Positions 48,588-59,526 of a DNA stretch of 64,000 nt are shown in pieces. The DNA is from Providencia manganoxydans (lineage in GTDB: Bacteria; Pseudomonadota; Gammaproteobacteria; Enterobacterales; Enterobacteriaceae): NCBI RefSeq assembly GCF_016618195.1, contig NZ_CP067099.1:3224001-3288000 (forward strand). Direction: 5' to 3'. The notes beneath the pieces are model-generated. The model had not been told where the DNA came from. It saw only the letters and a program-made list of their open reading frames with translations, and did not search any database. The first letter of the stretch is position 1, and each line of letters begins with the position of its first letter. Made by a program: the position numbers and the translations under genes.

Positions 48588-49496
48588 ATGCCAAATAGCA
48601 GTCTGACGGATTTTAGGCATGTTGTCGCTCTTGGGGGCGGACATGGGCTTGGTCGTGTAATGTCTTCTCTCTCCTCTTTAGGTTCTCGATTAACAGGTAT
48701 TGTAACCACTACAGATAATGGCGGCTCAACGGGTCGTATCCGCCGTGCAGAGGGGGGAATTGCGTGGGGAGATATGCGCAATTGTCTAAATCAATTGATA
48801 ACAGAACCGTCTATCGCCTCAGCAATGTTTGAATACCGTTTTAGTGGTAATGGTGAGCTCTCAGGCCACAACTTAGGTAACCTAATGTTAAAATCATTAG
48901 ATCACCTAAGTGTACGACCTCTTGAAGCCATTAATTTGATCCGCAATATGCTAAAAGTGGAAGCAAAACTGATCCCAATGTCAGAATCTCCTGTTGATTT
49001 AATGGCTATTGATGATATGGGTAATGAAGTCTATGGCGAAGTGAATGTCGATGCTCTCGTTGAATTACCTCAAGAACTGCGTTTATACCCTAGAGTCAAA
49101 GCCACCGCAGAAGCGATTGAGGCAATCCATCAATCTGATTTAATTTTAATTGGTCCTGGAAGCTTCTTTACTAGTCTGATGCCATTACTGTTACTTGATG
49201 AGATCACCAATGCATTACGTGAATGTAAAGCCCCAATGATTTATATCGGCAACCTTGGTAAAGAACTCAGTACATCAGCCGCCAGCCTAACCTTAAAAGA
49301 AAAATTGGTAATGATGGAACAACATATTGGCTGCAAAAAAATTAATGCGGTGATCGTGGGTCCAAGAACGAATATTGAACCTATTCGCCATGATCGCTTA
49401 GTAACTCAACGAGTACTTGAAGCCGATGATATTCCTTATCGCCATGATCGTAAATTACTTTTGCAGGCTATAGAAGAAACTGTACGCTTGTTTTAA
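48588..49496 (+). CDS. yvcK: YvcK/CofD-like gluconeogenesis factor (YbhK)
   Basis: A 302-residue CofD-fold protein that binds UDP-sugars. Motifs: [16 protein letters not shown] (about 12-27), [27 protein letters not shown] and [14 protein letters not shown]. In Bacillus YvcK is needed for growth on gluconeogenic substrates and for cell shape. In E. coli the gene (ybhK) lies between moaA and uvrB, as here, oriented opposite to both. Confidence 0.94.
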   Translation: MPNSSLTDFRHVVALGGGHGLGRVMSSLSSLGSRLTGIVTTTDNGGSTGRIRRAEGGIAWGDMRNCLNQLITEPSIASAMFEYRFSGNGELSGHNLGNLMLKSLDHLSVRPLEAINLIRNMLKVEAKLIPMSESPVDLMAIDDMGNEVYGEVNVDALVELPQELRLYPRVKATAEAIEAIHQSDLILIGPGSFFTSLMPLLLLDEITNALRECKAPMIYIGNLGKELSTSAASLTLKEKLVMMEQHIGCKKINAVIVGPRTNIEPIRHDRLVTQRVLEADDIPYRHDRKLLLQAIEETVRLF

Positions 49497-49508
49497 CTCA
49501 TCAGTAAA

Positions 49509-49541
49509 AAGGCTAATTGCTACAAGCCGCCCAATTAGCCT
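49509..49541 (-). terminator. Terminator between convergent yvcK and uvrB
   Basis: The stem aggctaattg / caattagcct with a 12-base loop is followed on the minus strand by ttttactg, supporting termination of uvrB; it may also stop yvcK transcription. Confidence 0.7.
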
Positions 49542-49577
49542 CTAACATCGTTATAACTTTACGGCAAAACAGGTTGA

Positions 49578-51596
49578 TCATGAATTTGCAATAAAGCGTT
49601 CTCTTAGTTCCTGCAACTGATCCCTAACATTCGCTGCGGCCTCAAACTCCAAATCTTGTGCATGTTGATACATTTGTGCTTCAAGTTGTGAAATGCGTTG
49701 CTCCAGCTCTTTGGTGGATAGTAATTGAATATCATCACGTTTATCTGTTTTGACACTTTCTTTACCACGGCCTTTGGATTTGCCACCTACTTTATGGCCA
49801 ATCTGTAAGATATCCCCAATTTTCTTATTCAAACCTTGTGGAACAATGCCATGTTCCTCATTAAAGGCCATTTGCTTTGCACGGCGACGCTCTGTTTCTT
49901 TAATCGCTTTATCCATTGAATTCGTGATTTTGTCTCCATACAAAATCGCTTTACCATTCAAGTTACGTGCAGCACGACCGATTGTCTGGATGAGTGAACG
50001 TTCTGAGCGCAAGAAACCTTCTTTATCAGCGTCCAAAATCGCTACCAGTGATACTTCTGGCATATCAAGCCCTTCTCTGAGTAGGTTGATACCCACCAAC
50101 ACATCAAACTCTCCCAAGCGCAAATCACGAATGATTTCGACCCTCTCAACCGTATCAATATCAGAATGGAGATAACGCACACGCTCACCATGCTCTTCAA
50201 GGTATTCCGTTAAATCTTCTGCCATGCGTTTTGTCAGTGTTGTGACCAATACCCGTTCATTTTTTTGCGCTCGAATACGGATTTCTGACAGCAAGTCATC
50301 AACTTGAGTCGTAACAGGGCGAACCTCAATAACAGGATCTAATAGACCTGTCGGCCTTACCACTTGCTCTATAACTTCAGAACCTGATTTCTCAATTTCA
50401 TAGTTACCCGGCGTTGCTGATACATAAATCGTTTGTGGCGCAAGGGCTTCAAACTCTTCAAAACGCATTGGGCGGTTATCCAGAGCAGAAGGCAGGCGGA
50501 ACCCATACTCAACTAGAGTTTCTTTACGTGAGCGGTCGCCTTTATACATAGCACCAATTTGTGGGATGGTAACGTGAGATTCATCCACAACTAATAAACC
50601 ATCAGCAGGTAGGTAATCAAATAATGTTGGTGGCGGCTCGCCCGGTGCACGGCCAGATAGATAACGTGAATAGTTTTCAATACCAGAGCAATAACCTAAC
50701 TCATTCATCATTTCCAGATCGAACTGAGTCCGTTGCGTTATCCGCTGTTCTTCAAGTAGCTTATGATTCTCTAGCAACACTTTGCGCCTATCAGCCAGCT
50801 CAATTTTGATCTGCTCCATCGCCTCAAGGATCCGCTCTCTTGGTGTCACATAGTGTGTTTTCGGGTAAACCGTAAAGCGTGGTACACGATGCTGAATTTG
50901 CCCTGTTAGCGGATCAAACAGCGACAGGCGCTCCACTTCTTCATCAAATAACTCGACACGAAGTGCATATTCATCAGACTCTGCGGGGAAAATATCAATC
51001 ACTTCACCACGGACACGAAAAGTACCACGCGTGAACGCTTGGTCATTACGCGTGTATTGTAAATCAGCTAAACGGCGTAAAATGGAGCGCTGATCGATAA
51101 TCATCCCATCAGTTAAGTGCAGCATCATTTTTAAATAGCTGTCAGGATCACCAAGACCATAAATAGCAGAAACTGAAGCGACCACAATCACGTCACGGCG
51201 TTCCAGTAAGGCTTTTGTTGCTGACAAACGCATCTGCTCGATATGTTCGTTGACAGACGCATCTTTTTCGATAAAGGTATCAGAACTAGGCACGTATGCT
51301 TCAGGCTGATAATAATCATAGTAGGAAACAAAATACTCCACTGCATTATCAGGGAAAAAAGCCTTCATTTCACTATACAGCTGCGCAGCCAACGTTTTGT
51401 TATGTGCCATTAACATCGTTGGTCGATTTTCTTTAGCAATTACATTAGCAATAGTAAAGGTTTTACCTGAACCCGTTACACCAAGTAAGGTTTGATGTGC
51501 GAGGCCATCTTCCAACCCTTCAGAAAGCCGACGAATAGCTTCGGGTTGATCCCCTCCGGGTTGGAAATCAGAATACAACTTGAATTCTTTACTCAT
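49578..51596 (-). CDS. uvrB: Excinuclease ABC subunit B
   Basis: UvrB verifies DNA damage and holds the UvrC incision complex in nucleotide excision repair. It has 672 residues (E. coli 673). Walker [11 protein letters not shown] at about 38-47, the beta-hairpin region [21 protein letters not shown], helicase motif DESHVT, SATPGN, and QTIGRAARN. The C-terminal UVR domain spans about 633-668. The start was placed at ATG 51596, where SKEFKLYS aligns with E. coli; a TTG lies one codon upstream. RBS AGAGG. An SOS box lies 38 bases before the start. Confidence 0.98.
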   Translation of the reverse strand: MSKEFKLYSDFQPGGDQPEAIRRLSEGLEDGLAHQTLLGVTGSGKTFTIANVIAKENRPTMLMAHNKTLAAQLYSEMKAFFPDNAVEYFVSYYDYYQPEAYVPSSDTFIEKDASVNEHIEQMRLSATKALLERRDVIVVASVSAIYGLGDPDSYLKMMLHLTDGMIIDQRSILRRLADLQYTRNDQAFTRGTFRVRGEVIDIFPAESDEYALRVELFDEEVERLSLFDPLTGQIQHRVPRFTVYPKTHYVTPRERILEAMEQIKIELADRRKVLLENHKLLEEQRITQRTQFDLEMMNELGYCSGIENYSRYLSGRAPGEPPPTLFDYLPADGLLVVDESHVTIPQIGAMYKGDRSRKETLVEYGFRLPSALDNRPMRFEEFEALAPQTIYVSATPGNYEIEKSGSEVIEQVVRPTGLLDPVIEVRPVTTQVDDLLSEIRIRAQKNERVLVTTLTKRMAEDLTEYLEEHGERVRYLHSDIDTVERVEIIRDLRLGEFDVLVGINLLREGLDMPEVSLVAILDADKEGFLRSERSLIQTIGRAARNLNGKAILYGDKITNSMDKAIKETERRRAKQMAFNEEHGIVPQGLNKKIGDILQIGHKVGGKSKGRGKESVKTDKRDDIQLLSTKELEQRISQLEAQMYQHAQDLEFEAAANVRDQLQELRERFIANS

Positions 51597-51633
51597 CAAT
51601 AATGCCTCTTAGCCGATTACCCTTCCTATAATA

Positions 51634-51649
51634 CTGGATAAAAAACCAG
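51634..51649 (-). promoter_or_regulatory. LexA (SOS) box of uvrB
   Basis: On the minus strand the sequence is ctggttttttatccag, with CTG-N10-CAG spacing and a T-rich core. It closely resembles the E. coli uvrB box (CTGTTTTTTTATCCAG). The bases just downstream, tattatagg, would serve as the -10 element, so LexA would block the promoter. Confidence 0.88.
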
Positions 51650-51708
51650 CTTCAAGCCCCTATTTTAAATATTCTCTCCTAATATATTTATCTCACGACA
51701 AAGTAAGG

Positions 51709-51942
51709 TTATCCCCAAAATTTTACTTGACCTGAATTGATTTATATATTTTATGCTGAGGCCATTTTTGATCCTATCTCAAATCTCGATTTCTGTATTG
51801 CTTTTATATAACTAATTGTATTTTATGATTATTATTTATAAGCCTGAAATCACAGCAAATAAAGGCGAAGCCGCTTGTCACCTTGGATACGGTTACTTTT
51901 TTAGATCTAATTCACAAGGTTATCCACAGAAATAGTGGATAA
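51709..51942. promoter_or_regulatory. Cluster of DnaA-box-like sites upstream of uvrB
   Basis: Three sites match the DnaA 9-mer: ttatcccca at 51709-51717 (one mismatch), ttatccaca at 51920-51928 (exact), and its inverted partner agtggataa at 51934-51942 (one mismatch). The last two form a tight inverted pair. They lie about 115-350 bases upstream of uvrB. I recall DnaA sites near the distal uvrB promoter in E. coli, but have not checked it. Confidence 0.5.
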
Positions 51943-52229
51943 CTCTGCAATCCCTTTAGCCTAGAGCGTTCCCGCTCCATTACAAAAGTGACAATTAGCG
52001 ACTATATGACATAAAAATGATGTTTTAATGAAAATATTTTTACGTAGCATTTATGCCAAAAACAATATTTACTCTGTTTTAATCGATCCGAGTTGACAAG
52101 AATGACGGGATAACGATCCAAAATTGCCTTTTACACAGAATAAACAGGAACATAACAAATTAGTCAGTAAGATCCACTAGATAGACATACTAACCCGACC
52201 TGATTAGCTAAACATAGCCTTTAAAGTGT
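51943..52229. other. Spacer with no gene between uvrB and the cdi locus
   Basis: AT-rich, with no reading frame worth calling. It is the left edge of the region that differs from the E. coli bioD-uvrB junction. No att site, tRNA or integrase was seen. Confidence 0.4.
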
Positions 52230-52306
52230 CTAGCCACATAGTTTATCTGTACTCCCCGACTATCTTCGCTTGTCCCTACCTGTAACTCGAATTATTTTGA
52301 GTATAT
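52230..52306 (-). repeat. Truncated ERIC upstream of cdiB
   Basis: On the minus strand it begins atatactcaaaataattcga, continues with ggggagtacagataaactat and fades out before a recognisable right terminus. It faces away from cdiB. Confidence 0.68.
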
Positions 52307-52567
52307 GTTCAATGATACTTTTTGTTACTTAACAAGTTCTCAAGCTATAACAGAAAAAATCTAATTATGAGATTTATCCAAACTAACAATTAAATAAAAA
52401 CACAATAAATAAAATTACATGTAATTATAAGATAAATTACAGACATTTTAATGTTGATATAACCATAGTTAAAGACATAACATAAAAATAAAAAACAGTT
52501 AGACAGCAAACCTTCAATATAAGAATAACACCCTCATTTGATTTCTTATTAATTAACGAGCCTAAAA
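52307..52567 (+). promoter_or_regulatory. AT-rich leader and promoter region of the cdi locus
   Basis: About 260 very AT-rich bases before cdiB, with no gene and no recognised operator. AACGAG lies just before the cdiB ATG as a weak ribosome site. Confidence 0.45.
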
Positions 52568-54244
52568 ATGCACCAACAAAAAGTTATATTTTTAATAATA
52601 TTGCTGACATTATCATTTAGCCAATATAGTCATAGTCACGCAATAAATGAACCGAAACCTATCAGTCGTGATAGTGTACAGTTTGAGCAAAAACAACGTT
52701 TAGAATCCGAATTCAATCAGCGTCATCAACTTAAAAATCAGCAAAACTTAAATCTTGATAATAAAATTGTTAATGAAAAAACTAATGATGTTTGTTTTTA
52801 TATTGAAAACACAAATATATTAGGAGCCACATTATTATCCCCCTCAATAAAATCAAAACTAACTTCTTCCTATCAGTCCCGCTGCTTATCTTTAAGTAAA
52901 ATAAAAAGCTTAGCTAACACTATTACTAATTATTATATTAAACAGGGTTATGTCACTTCTCAAGCCTTTATTCCAGAACAAGATCTAACTAAACAAAAAC
53001 TCATCATAACTGTCATTGAAGGAAAGATAAGATCCATCGATATAGAAAACTCGCCTCCCCGCTTAGCCAAAATGATTTTTCCAAATTATGTGGGTGCAAT
53101 ATTAAATTTACGGGATATAGAGCAAGGACTTGAACAATTAAATCGTTCTTCATCAGCAAAATATACTATTGATATTCAACCAAGCCATAAAAATGGATAT
53201 TCACGAATATTTGTTTATAAGAAATCAGCAAAAGTCCCTTTAAGTGGGCAATTAAACATCGATAATTCAGGTATCAGAGCAACAGGAAAACAATTAATCA
53301 CAGGAAGCATAATTGTAGACTCATTGCTTGGGCTTGGCGAACAATGGGCATTTTCAATTAATACAGATCGTGATATCACCCACTCTCATTACAGTCGTTA
53401 CTATGCCGCAAGCCTTTATGTCCCTTATGGCTATTGGTCTTATCATTACCAACTATATCAAAATAAAACACGACAACCATTTTACATCGCCAATACGTCT
53501 TACCCTTATGAAGGAAAAAATACTAACCAACAATTAGATATTAGCCGCTTAGTCTATAGAGATAGCAAACAAAGGCTCACCCTTCAAGGTTCACTTAAAC
53601 ATAAAAACGTCAATACGCAATTAGCACAACAAACATTAGAAATCAGTAGTCCTACGCTTTCATCTATTAATTTAAGCCCTCAATACAGCACAATACTTGG
53701 CAATGGTTATTTTACATTTAATCCTATTTTTGAGTGGGGAATATCAATTTTGGGTGCTTCACCAGATACTATCGCAAAGGATTCCCCTCGTAGCCATTAT
53801 CGAAAAGCCAGTTTAAGTTCAAGTTATCAAATATATTTAAATCAAAATATCTTCTATTTGACCTCATTTTATGGCCAATACACCACAGATAACCTCTATA
53901 GTGCCGAGCGGATAAATATTGGTGGTCAATATTCTGTTCGAGGCTATCAAGAGCAATCGCTCAGTGGTAATTGCGGATTTTATTGGCGTAATGAACTCAA
54001 TAGCAAAATTGCAAATACTTCTATAGGTCAATGGCATCTTCTTGCCGCACTAGATTATGGCTTGATTGCTTCTGATGCATATCAAATTGAACCTAACGCG
54101 TTAATCGGTGGGGCTACTGGCGTTTCTTTCATTGGCGATTCACATTTTGCTTCACGATTTTTAATCAGCAAACCACTGTCGTATCCCTCATTTCTTAAGC
54201 CTGATAACTGGGCCATGTATTGGTCTATTTCGTTTGCTATTTAA
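52568..54244 (+). CDS. cdiB: Two-partner secretion outer-membrane transporter CdiB
   Basis: A 558-residue Omp85/TpsB protein that exports the CdiA effector across the outer membrane. Signal peptide in residues 1-24 (hydrophobic stretch VIFLIILLTLSFSQ). N-terminal plug helix region rich in Gln and Asn, then two POTRA domains; the first has the cysteine pair CFYIENTNILG...SRCLSL and the second starts near KSAKVPLSG. The C-terminal 350 residues form the beta-barrel. The lid-loop signature VRGY is near residue 457 (YSVRGYQEQSLSGNCG). The last residue context is typical of an outer membrane protein (SFAI). It is followed 23 bases later by cdiA. Confidence 0.92.
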   Translation: MHQQKVIFLIILLTLSFSQYSHSHAINEPKPISRDSVQFEQKQRLESEFNQRHQLKNQQNLNLDNKIVNEKTNDVCFYIENTNILGATLLSPSIKSKLTSSYQSRCLSLSKIKSLANTITNYYIKQGYVTSQAFIPEQDLTKQKLIITVIEGKIRSIDIENSPPRLAKMIFPNYVGAILNLRDIEQGLEQLNRSSSAKYTIDIQPSHKNGYSRIFVYKKSAKVPLSGQLNIDNSGIRATGKQLITGSIIVDSLLGLGEQWAFSINTDRDITHSHYSRYYAASLYVPYGYWSYHYQLYQNKTRQPFYIANTSYPYEGKNTNQQLDISRLVYRDSKQRLTLQGSLKHKNVNTQLAQQTLEISSPTLSSINLSPQYSTILGNGYFTFNPIFEWGISILGASPDTIAKDSPRSHYRKASLSSSYQIYLNQNIFYLTSFYGQYTTDNLYSAERINIGGQYSVRGYQEQSLSGNCGFYWRNELNSKIANTSIGQWHLLAALDYGLIASDAYQIEPNALIGGATGVSFIGDSHFASRFLISKPLSYPSFLKPDNWAMYWSISFAI

Positions 54245-54267
54245 CATCTTATTTTATAGGAGTCTTC

Positions 54268-57200
54268 ATGCCTAAAAAAAATATCTCTCGGTCACAACGA
54301 TGGTTAGGCTATAGTATTATCTATCTCACCGCTATATATCCTCTTCATCCTGCTTGGGGTACTGCTTTGTCATTAGCAGATAATAATACCCAAGTTAGGC
54401 AACAAAATAATATTCCGATTATTGATATTGCAACACCAAATAATATTGGTATTTCTCATAATAAATTCCAAACATTCAACGTCAATCAACAAGGTGCTGT
54501 TCTTAATAACACTATCAATAATGTTAACTCTCAATTAGCTGGACAGATAACAAAAAATACTAATTTAAATGGCAAAGCTGCTGATCTCATTATCAATGAA
54601 GTCACTGGAAATGCACATTCCCAATTGCAAGGAAAGCTTGAAGTGGTTGGGAAACAAGCCAATGTTTTAATAGCCAATCCTAATGGAATTACATGTAATG
54701 GTTGCAGTTTTACCAATACCCCAGCCATTACATTAACCACAGGTAACCCTATCATTAATAGCGATGGCGGTCTCTTTGCTATTGAAGTAAAAAAAGGTAG
54801 CGTGATTATTGGCCCCCAAGGCATGAATGCAGAGGCACAAGACTACGCAGATATTATGAGCCGAGCGACAGAACTCAATGGCCAAATAAAAGCAAAAAAT
54901 CTCACTTTAATGCAAGGTGCTAACCGAATCGATTTTCAAAATGGTTCGATTACCCCTTTAACAAGTGAAGGTGCTAAACCTAATATATCTATAGATACCA
55001 GAGCGCTTGGTGGTATGTATGCAAACCAAGTGCGCCTAGTGAGTACTGAAGCTGGAGTTGGTGTAAACCTTAGCCATATCCAAGCCAATCAAAATAACCT
55101 AACCATGACGGTTGATGGAAAAATTACGATTGCAGGTGATCTTCAATCTCAAAATGAAATAAACGTTAGTGCTAAAAACTTACATATTAATACAAACACA
55201 AAACTCAACGCACAAAAAGATATAACCCTAGCGACAAATACCTTAACTAATCATGGCCAAATTATTTCAGGCAAAGATGTGCGAGTCTTTGCTGATACGA
55301 TGAGCAATACAGGCAAAGATACTCTTATTCAAGCGCAAAATAATTTGTGGGTGCAAAAAAATGCCAGTGGTGATTTAGCTACCTTAATTGAAAATAAATC
55401 TGGGACGATAAAGACCAATGCGGGGGATTTGGTAGTTCGGACAAAAAAACTGGCAAATACGGCGAATACATCCACCATAAAAATTTCCAACATCAATGCA
55501 ACAACTAACGATAGTGAAGATTTTGTCTCTTCTCACTTTGGAAAAAGGCAAGGTGTTGTATCGATTATTTCACTCTATCCTCGATTAGAGAGTTTCCCTT
55601 ATAAAAAATGGTTCGGGAAAATCGATTTAATCAACAGTGACAGCATTAATGTTGAGCGAAAACAATATATAAACCAAGGGAGTATTGGCGTTATAGCATC
55701 AGGGAAAAACGCCTATATTAATGCAAATGATTTAGTGAATGATTTTGGAAAAATTACCGTAAAAAATAATGTGATATTGACGGGGCAAAATGCATCTATT
55801 TCCGCGTTTAACTCAGGTAAATTAGACCTTTGGTATAAATATGATACCTCTTATAAAGATTTAGGGAAGTTTGCAGATGAAAATGATGATAATGGAACTT
55901 ACGATATATTTTATGTGAGTGAACCCTTAGACTTCAAATTAATAGATAAATTCTATTCTTGGGCTCCTGACGCCTTAAATTATCAATCCATATCTGCCGG
56001 AAACAATATTGTTCTTGATTTTAAAAATACAATTAACATTGAGAGCAAACTACCTAACGCCGAAAAGCCAATAACCAAAATAACACAAATAGGAACGGCT
56101 CTAGCAGCGATTACAGCCAAAAATATGGTATTCAATGCTAATAATGTCAATATTTCAACCCATTTACAATCAACCAATGACCTTTCTATCATTGCAAATC
56201 AAAATATCAATATTGATAATGCAAACCTAAATTCAGCTAATTCACAAAGCCTAATCGCTCATAATAATATTAATCTTAACCAAACCAATTTAGCCGCAAG
56301 AGATAGCACTATTATCGCTAAAAATGGTGATATTCAGTATGCATTAAATCCAATATCCGCATTTAACGATAATCAATTGGTTCTCCCATCCATCAATGCC
56401 TCGAATAGTCTTATGTTTCAAGCAGGGAAAAATATTACCTTTGATAATACTCAAATAAATAAAAGTAATAAATTTAACCTAATCGCCAATGAAAATATCA
56501 TTATTAATCGCAATGAATTGGATCTTATCAATTTAGACCCAGTAAATATCACGACAGTGACAACGGAGTTAATGCCTAAAATAGGTCTATGGGAAAGCGA
56601 TCATGGCATGCTGTTTACTGCTGGAAAAAATATTGAAGCACAGGGAATAACCTTCACAAGTGGTCGTTCTCTCACCTTCAATGCAGGTCAAGATATTCAA
56701 TTGGCATCAAAAGCCATCGATAATGTTCATCATTTATTCAAAACCAATCGCTATCCAGAACTTCGTTCTAAACTAATTGCTAATGGTGATATCACACTCA
56801 ATGCTGCGCGTGATATCGATTTAAAATCGGCATTATTACAATCTACAGCTCGTATCACGTCATTATCAGGTCGTGATATGAAACTCACGACAACACCTTA
56901 TTCCGCCCTCGCAACACCAAATGAAGATTGGCAAGATGTTCAGCACCTTACCACGTCAATAACTGGAAATAACGGTGTCACACTTGCCTCTAATGGCGCA
57001 ATTACGTCACAAGGCAGCTCGATTCAATCATCAAATGACATACTTATTTCTAGTGGTGGAAATACCCGCCTTGAGTCAGTACAGACTCATTACCGTAAAC
57101 AAGAAGGAAAGCGTTTAGAAGATTTATATGGCCAAATAGGCACCACAATTAGCAGTGGCAAAAACCTTTCCATCGTTTCTGAAGGCAGCATTTTATTTCA

Positions 57201-59526
57201 AGCTTCCCGTTTAGTGGCCAATGGGCTTCTCGATATCGCAGCAAACGGTGGCTATCTCTATGCACAAGCCATGGAAGAAACCAGCCATTACGAAGAACGA
57301 CACAAAAAATGCAACCGCTGGACGCTTTGCATCACTAGACGAGAAGTGACAAACACTCATCATGAAACCACCAATAAAGTCACTGAATTTACTGCCGGTG
57401 GCAATATTAATCTATTAGCAAAAGATGATGTCACCTTAGAAGCGTCAAAAATTAGTACGCAAAATAATGCTCAAATCACCAGTCAAACAGGCAGTGTTAA
57501 TTTTAAAACCGTCAAAAACTCAACCTTTGCACAAGAAATTTCTAAGTCGAATGGCTTTTATATTACTCAGCGTAATAAAGGCTATACCGCAGATAAATGG
57601 GTACTACCTGCATTACATATTGGTGGTCAGCTAACAGTCGAAGCCACAGAAGGTATAACCGCAGATATTAAAGCCCAAAACGCACTGAGTCTGCAAAATG
57701 CGTTAAATGCATTAGGAAAAACTGAAGGAACAAAATGGCTTGTAGGACTAAAAGATCGCACAGATGTGCAATGGAATTTAGTTCAAGATGCCTATGACAG
57801 TTGGGATTATCAAAGCCAGCATTTAAACCCTGTTGCGTCTGCTTTGATCATGATCTCGGTAGCTGCAATGACGTCCGGTACAGCAACACAGTTTTCTGCT
57901 TGGGCAGCATCAGGGAGTACGGGAACAACAGGAGCCATGATATCTGGTGCCGCATATTCAGGAATGACAGCACTAAGCACGCAAGCCGCTGTTGCACTCG
58001 CTGAAAATAAAGGCAACTTATCAAAAACACTAAAAACGTTAGGACAAAGCGACACCGTTAAATCCATTATTGCCCAGATGGTAGTCTCCGGCGCCCTCAA
58101 TGGCTTAGATGTCAAAATGGGTTTTACCGACGGCGCAGCTAGCAATAGCAGTTTACCGTTATTAAGTAATGGTGACTGGGGTAAGGTTGCACAACGTGTT
58201 GCCGCTCAATCAACGATCAGCTCGACAATCAATACCGCTATCCAAGGTGGAAATTTTAGCGATAACTTTAAAAATGCACTGTTAAGTAATATCGGCAATC
58301 AAATTCATGCCGAAGGAGCCAAACTGATTGGCGATAATGGCGAAATTTTAGGCCATACAGGGAAAGTATTAAGTCACTCGGTTGTTTCTGGTATTAGTGC
58401 TGAAGTTGCCGGTGGAAACGTGAAAGGCGCGGTAGTTGGCAGCTTAGCAGCGCAATTAGCAGGCATAACTTTAGATAATAATCTAATTAATGAAAAGGAG
58501 TGGAAACAAACTACTGAAAGACATGCTCAATTATCTCGCGTTTTAGGCGGATTTGCTGGTGCTATTTTCACTGGAGATGCAGGTGGTGCCTATAGTGGCG
58601 CTAATGCGGCTGAAAATACATTTCGCTTCAATCATTTGCTTCATGAATTAGCGATGGACTTTGACAGTGAGATGCAAAGATGTGGTGATAACCTAACCTG
58701 CCAAAATACTATCATCAATAAATATGCCGCATTCAGTAATCAAAACACGAGTAACTTAGAGAGTGAAATAGCTGACCGTCCATTAGTCGCCCAAGGCGTA
58801 ACAAGACAACAAATTGAAAATGCCTTTGCTTTAGCCGATCGCCCTTATTGGGCAAGCTATCTCGGCGCAGATGTCATGCGCAATGATCTCGCAAAACACT
58901 ATCTTCAATATTGGAACGCTCAAGATTTAGCTCTGATCGATATACAATCCCCAACTTGGGTGAAATTTGCTTCCTTTATTGCTGAGCCAGACAATCAAGC
59001 CTTGCTGGTCAGTGGTGGATTATTAGCGAGAGATCTGAGCAATTTTGCTATCAACTACTTTAGCCGAAATTCAGCCATAAAAACCATTTCAGCCTCTGAA
59101 ATTGGTATGAAATGGGTAGGACAAGGTGGTTCAATAAATCAACAGGGGATTGCTTGGGAAGATGCCATTGCGGCAACCCTCCCTCAACGAGCTAGATTAC
59201 CCAAAAAATTTAAAACATTCGATTTTTTCTATCACGAAGAGAAATTGGCGATAAGCGCCAAAAGTATGGATACACAAACATTAAGTAAACTGTCTCAACC
59301 AAAGCAAATTTATAGTACCCTTAAAAGAAATATTGATAGTGCGGCAAAATTTGATCAATATTCAATTTCAGGCTTTAATCTAAAATCAGGCATGATAGCA
59401 AAAAGAGAGATATGGCTAGCTATTCCAAAATCTACTACTCGAACTCAATGGATAGAAATCAATCGAGCTGTAGCCTATGGGAAAAATATGGGCATTGAAG
59501 TAAAAACAACACAGGTAAAACAATGA
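54268..59526 (+). CDS. cdiA: Contact-dependent inhibition effector CdiA with tRNase-type C-terminal toxin
   Basis: A 1752-residue TpsA protein, short for CdiA. A signal peptide (about 1-31, ending PAWG) precedes the TPS/haemagglutination domain (about 40-290) with NPNG at 137-140 and C143-x-x-C146. Repetitive FHA-type beta-helix follows to about 1180. A DUF637-like hydrophobic Gly/Ala-rich region lies near 1190-1300, and the pretoxin part ends in GANAAENTFRFN (AEN at 1448-1450), where most CdiA have VENN. The C-terminal toxin (from about 1618) shows WED 1630-1632, FDFF with D1652 and AISAKSMDT with K1665, a pattern of PD-(D/E)XK-fold CdiA tRNases. The start at ATG 54268 has a TAGGAG ribosome site; an earlier frame start at 54220 overlaps cdiB. 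Confidence 0.88.
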   Translation: MPKKNISRSQRWLGYSIIYLTAIYPLHPAWGTALSLADNNTQVRQQNNIPIIDIATPNNIGISHNKFQTFNVNQQGAVLNNTINNVNSQLAGQITKNTNLNGKAADLIINEVTGNAHSQLQGKLEVVGKQANVLIANPNGITCNGCSFTNTPAITLTTGNPIINSDGGLFAIEVKKGSVIIGPQGMNAEAQDYADIMSRATELNGQIKAKNLTLMQGANRIDFQNGSITPLTSEGAKPNISIDTRALGGMYANQVRLVSTEAGVGVNLSHIQANQNNLTMTVDGKITIAGDLQSQNEINVSAKNLHINTNTKLNAQKDITLATNTLTNHGQIISGKDVRVFADTMSNTGKDTLIQAQNNLWVQKNASGDLATLIENKSGTIKTNAGDLVVRTKKLANTANTSTIKISNINATTNDSEDFVSSHFGKRQGVVSIISLYPRLESFPYKKWFGKIDLINSDSINVERKQYINQGSIGVIASGKNAYINANDLVNDFGKITVKNNVILTGQNASISAFNSGKLDLWYKYDTSYKDLGKFADENDDNGTYDIFYVSEPLDFKLIDKFYSWAPDALNYQSISAGNNIVLDFKNTINIESKLPNAEKPITKITQIGTALAAITAKNMVFNANNVNISTHLQSTNDLSIIANQNINIDNANLNSANSQSLIAHNNINLNQTNLAARDSTIIAKNGDIQYALNPISAFNDNQLVLPSINASNSLMFQAGKNITFDNTQINKSNKFNLIANENIIINRNELDLINLDPVNITTVTTELMPKIGLWESDHGMLFTAGKNIEAQGITFTSGRSLTFNAGQDIQLASKAIDNVHHLFKTNRYPELRSKLIANGDITLNAARDIDLKSALLQSTARITSLSGRDMKLTTTPYSALATPNEDWQDVQHLTTSITGNNGVTLASNGAITSQGSSIQSSNDILISSGGNTRLESVQTHYRKQEGKRLEDLYGQIGTTISSGKNLSIVSEGSILFQASRLVANGLLDIAANGGYLYAQAMEETSHYEERHKKCNRWTLCITRREVTNTHHETTNKVTEFTAGGNINLLAKDDVTLEASKISTQNNAQITSQTGSVNFKTVKNSTFAQEISKSNGFYITQRNKGYTADKWVLPALHIGGQLTVEATEGITADIKAQNALSLQNALNALGKTEGTKWLVGLKDRTDVQWNLVQDAYDSWDYQSQHLNPVASALIMISVAAMTSGTATQFSAWAASGSTGTTGAMISGAAYSGMTALSTQAAVALAENKGNLSKTLKTLGQSDTVKSIIAQMVVSGALNGLDVKMGFTDGAASNSSLPLLSNGDWGKVAQRVAAQSTISSTINTAIQGGNFSDNFKNALLSNIGNQIHAEGAKLIGDNGEILGHTGKVLSHSVVSGISAEVAGGNVKGAVVGSLAAQLAGITLDNNLINEKEWKQTTERHAQLSRVLGGFAGAIFTGDAGGAYSGANAAENTFRFNHLLHELAMDFDSEMQRCGDNLTCQNTIINKYAAFSNQNTSNLESEIADRPLVAQGVTRQQIENAFALADRPYWASYLGADVMRNDLAKHYLQYWNAQDLALIDIQSPTWVKFASFIAEPDNQALLVSGGLLARDLSNFAINYFSRNSAIKTISASEIGMKWVGQGGSINQQGIAWEDAIAATLPQRARLPKKFKTFDFFYHEEKLAISAKSMDTQTLSKLSQPKQIYSTLKRNIDSAAKFDQYSISGFNLKSGMIAKREIWLAIPKSTTRTQWIEINRAVAYGKNMGIEVKTTQVKQ

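Noticed and set aside
52568..59526. ShlB/ShlA-type haemolysin rather than CDI
   Set aside because: The C-terminus carries a nuclease-like domain followed by an overlapping small gene, the pattern of toxin and immunity; pore-forming ShlA lacks both.
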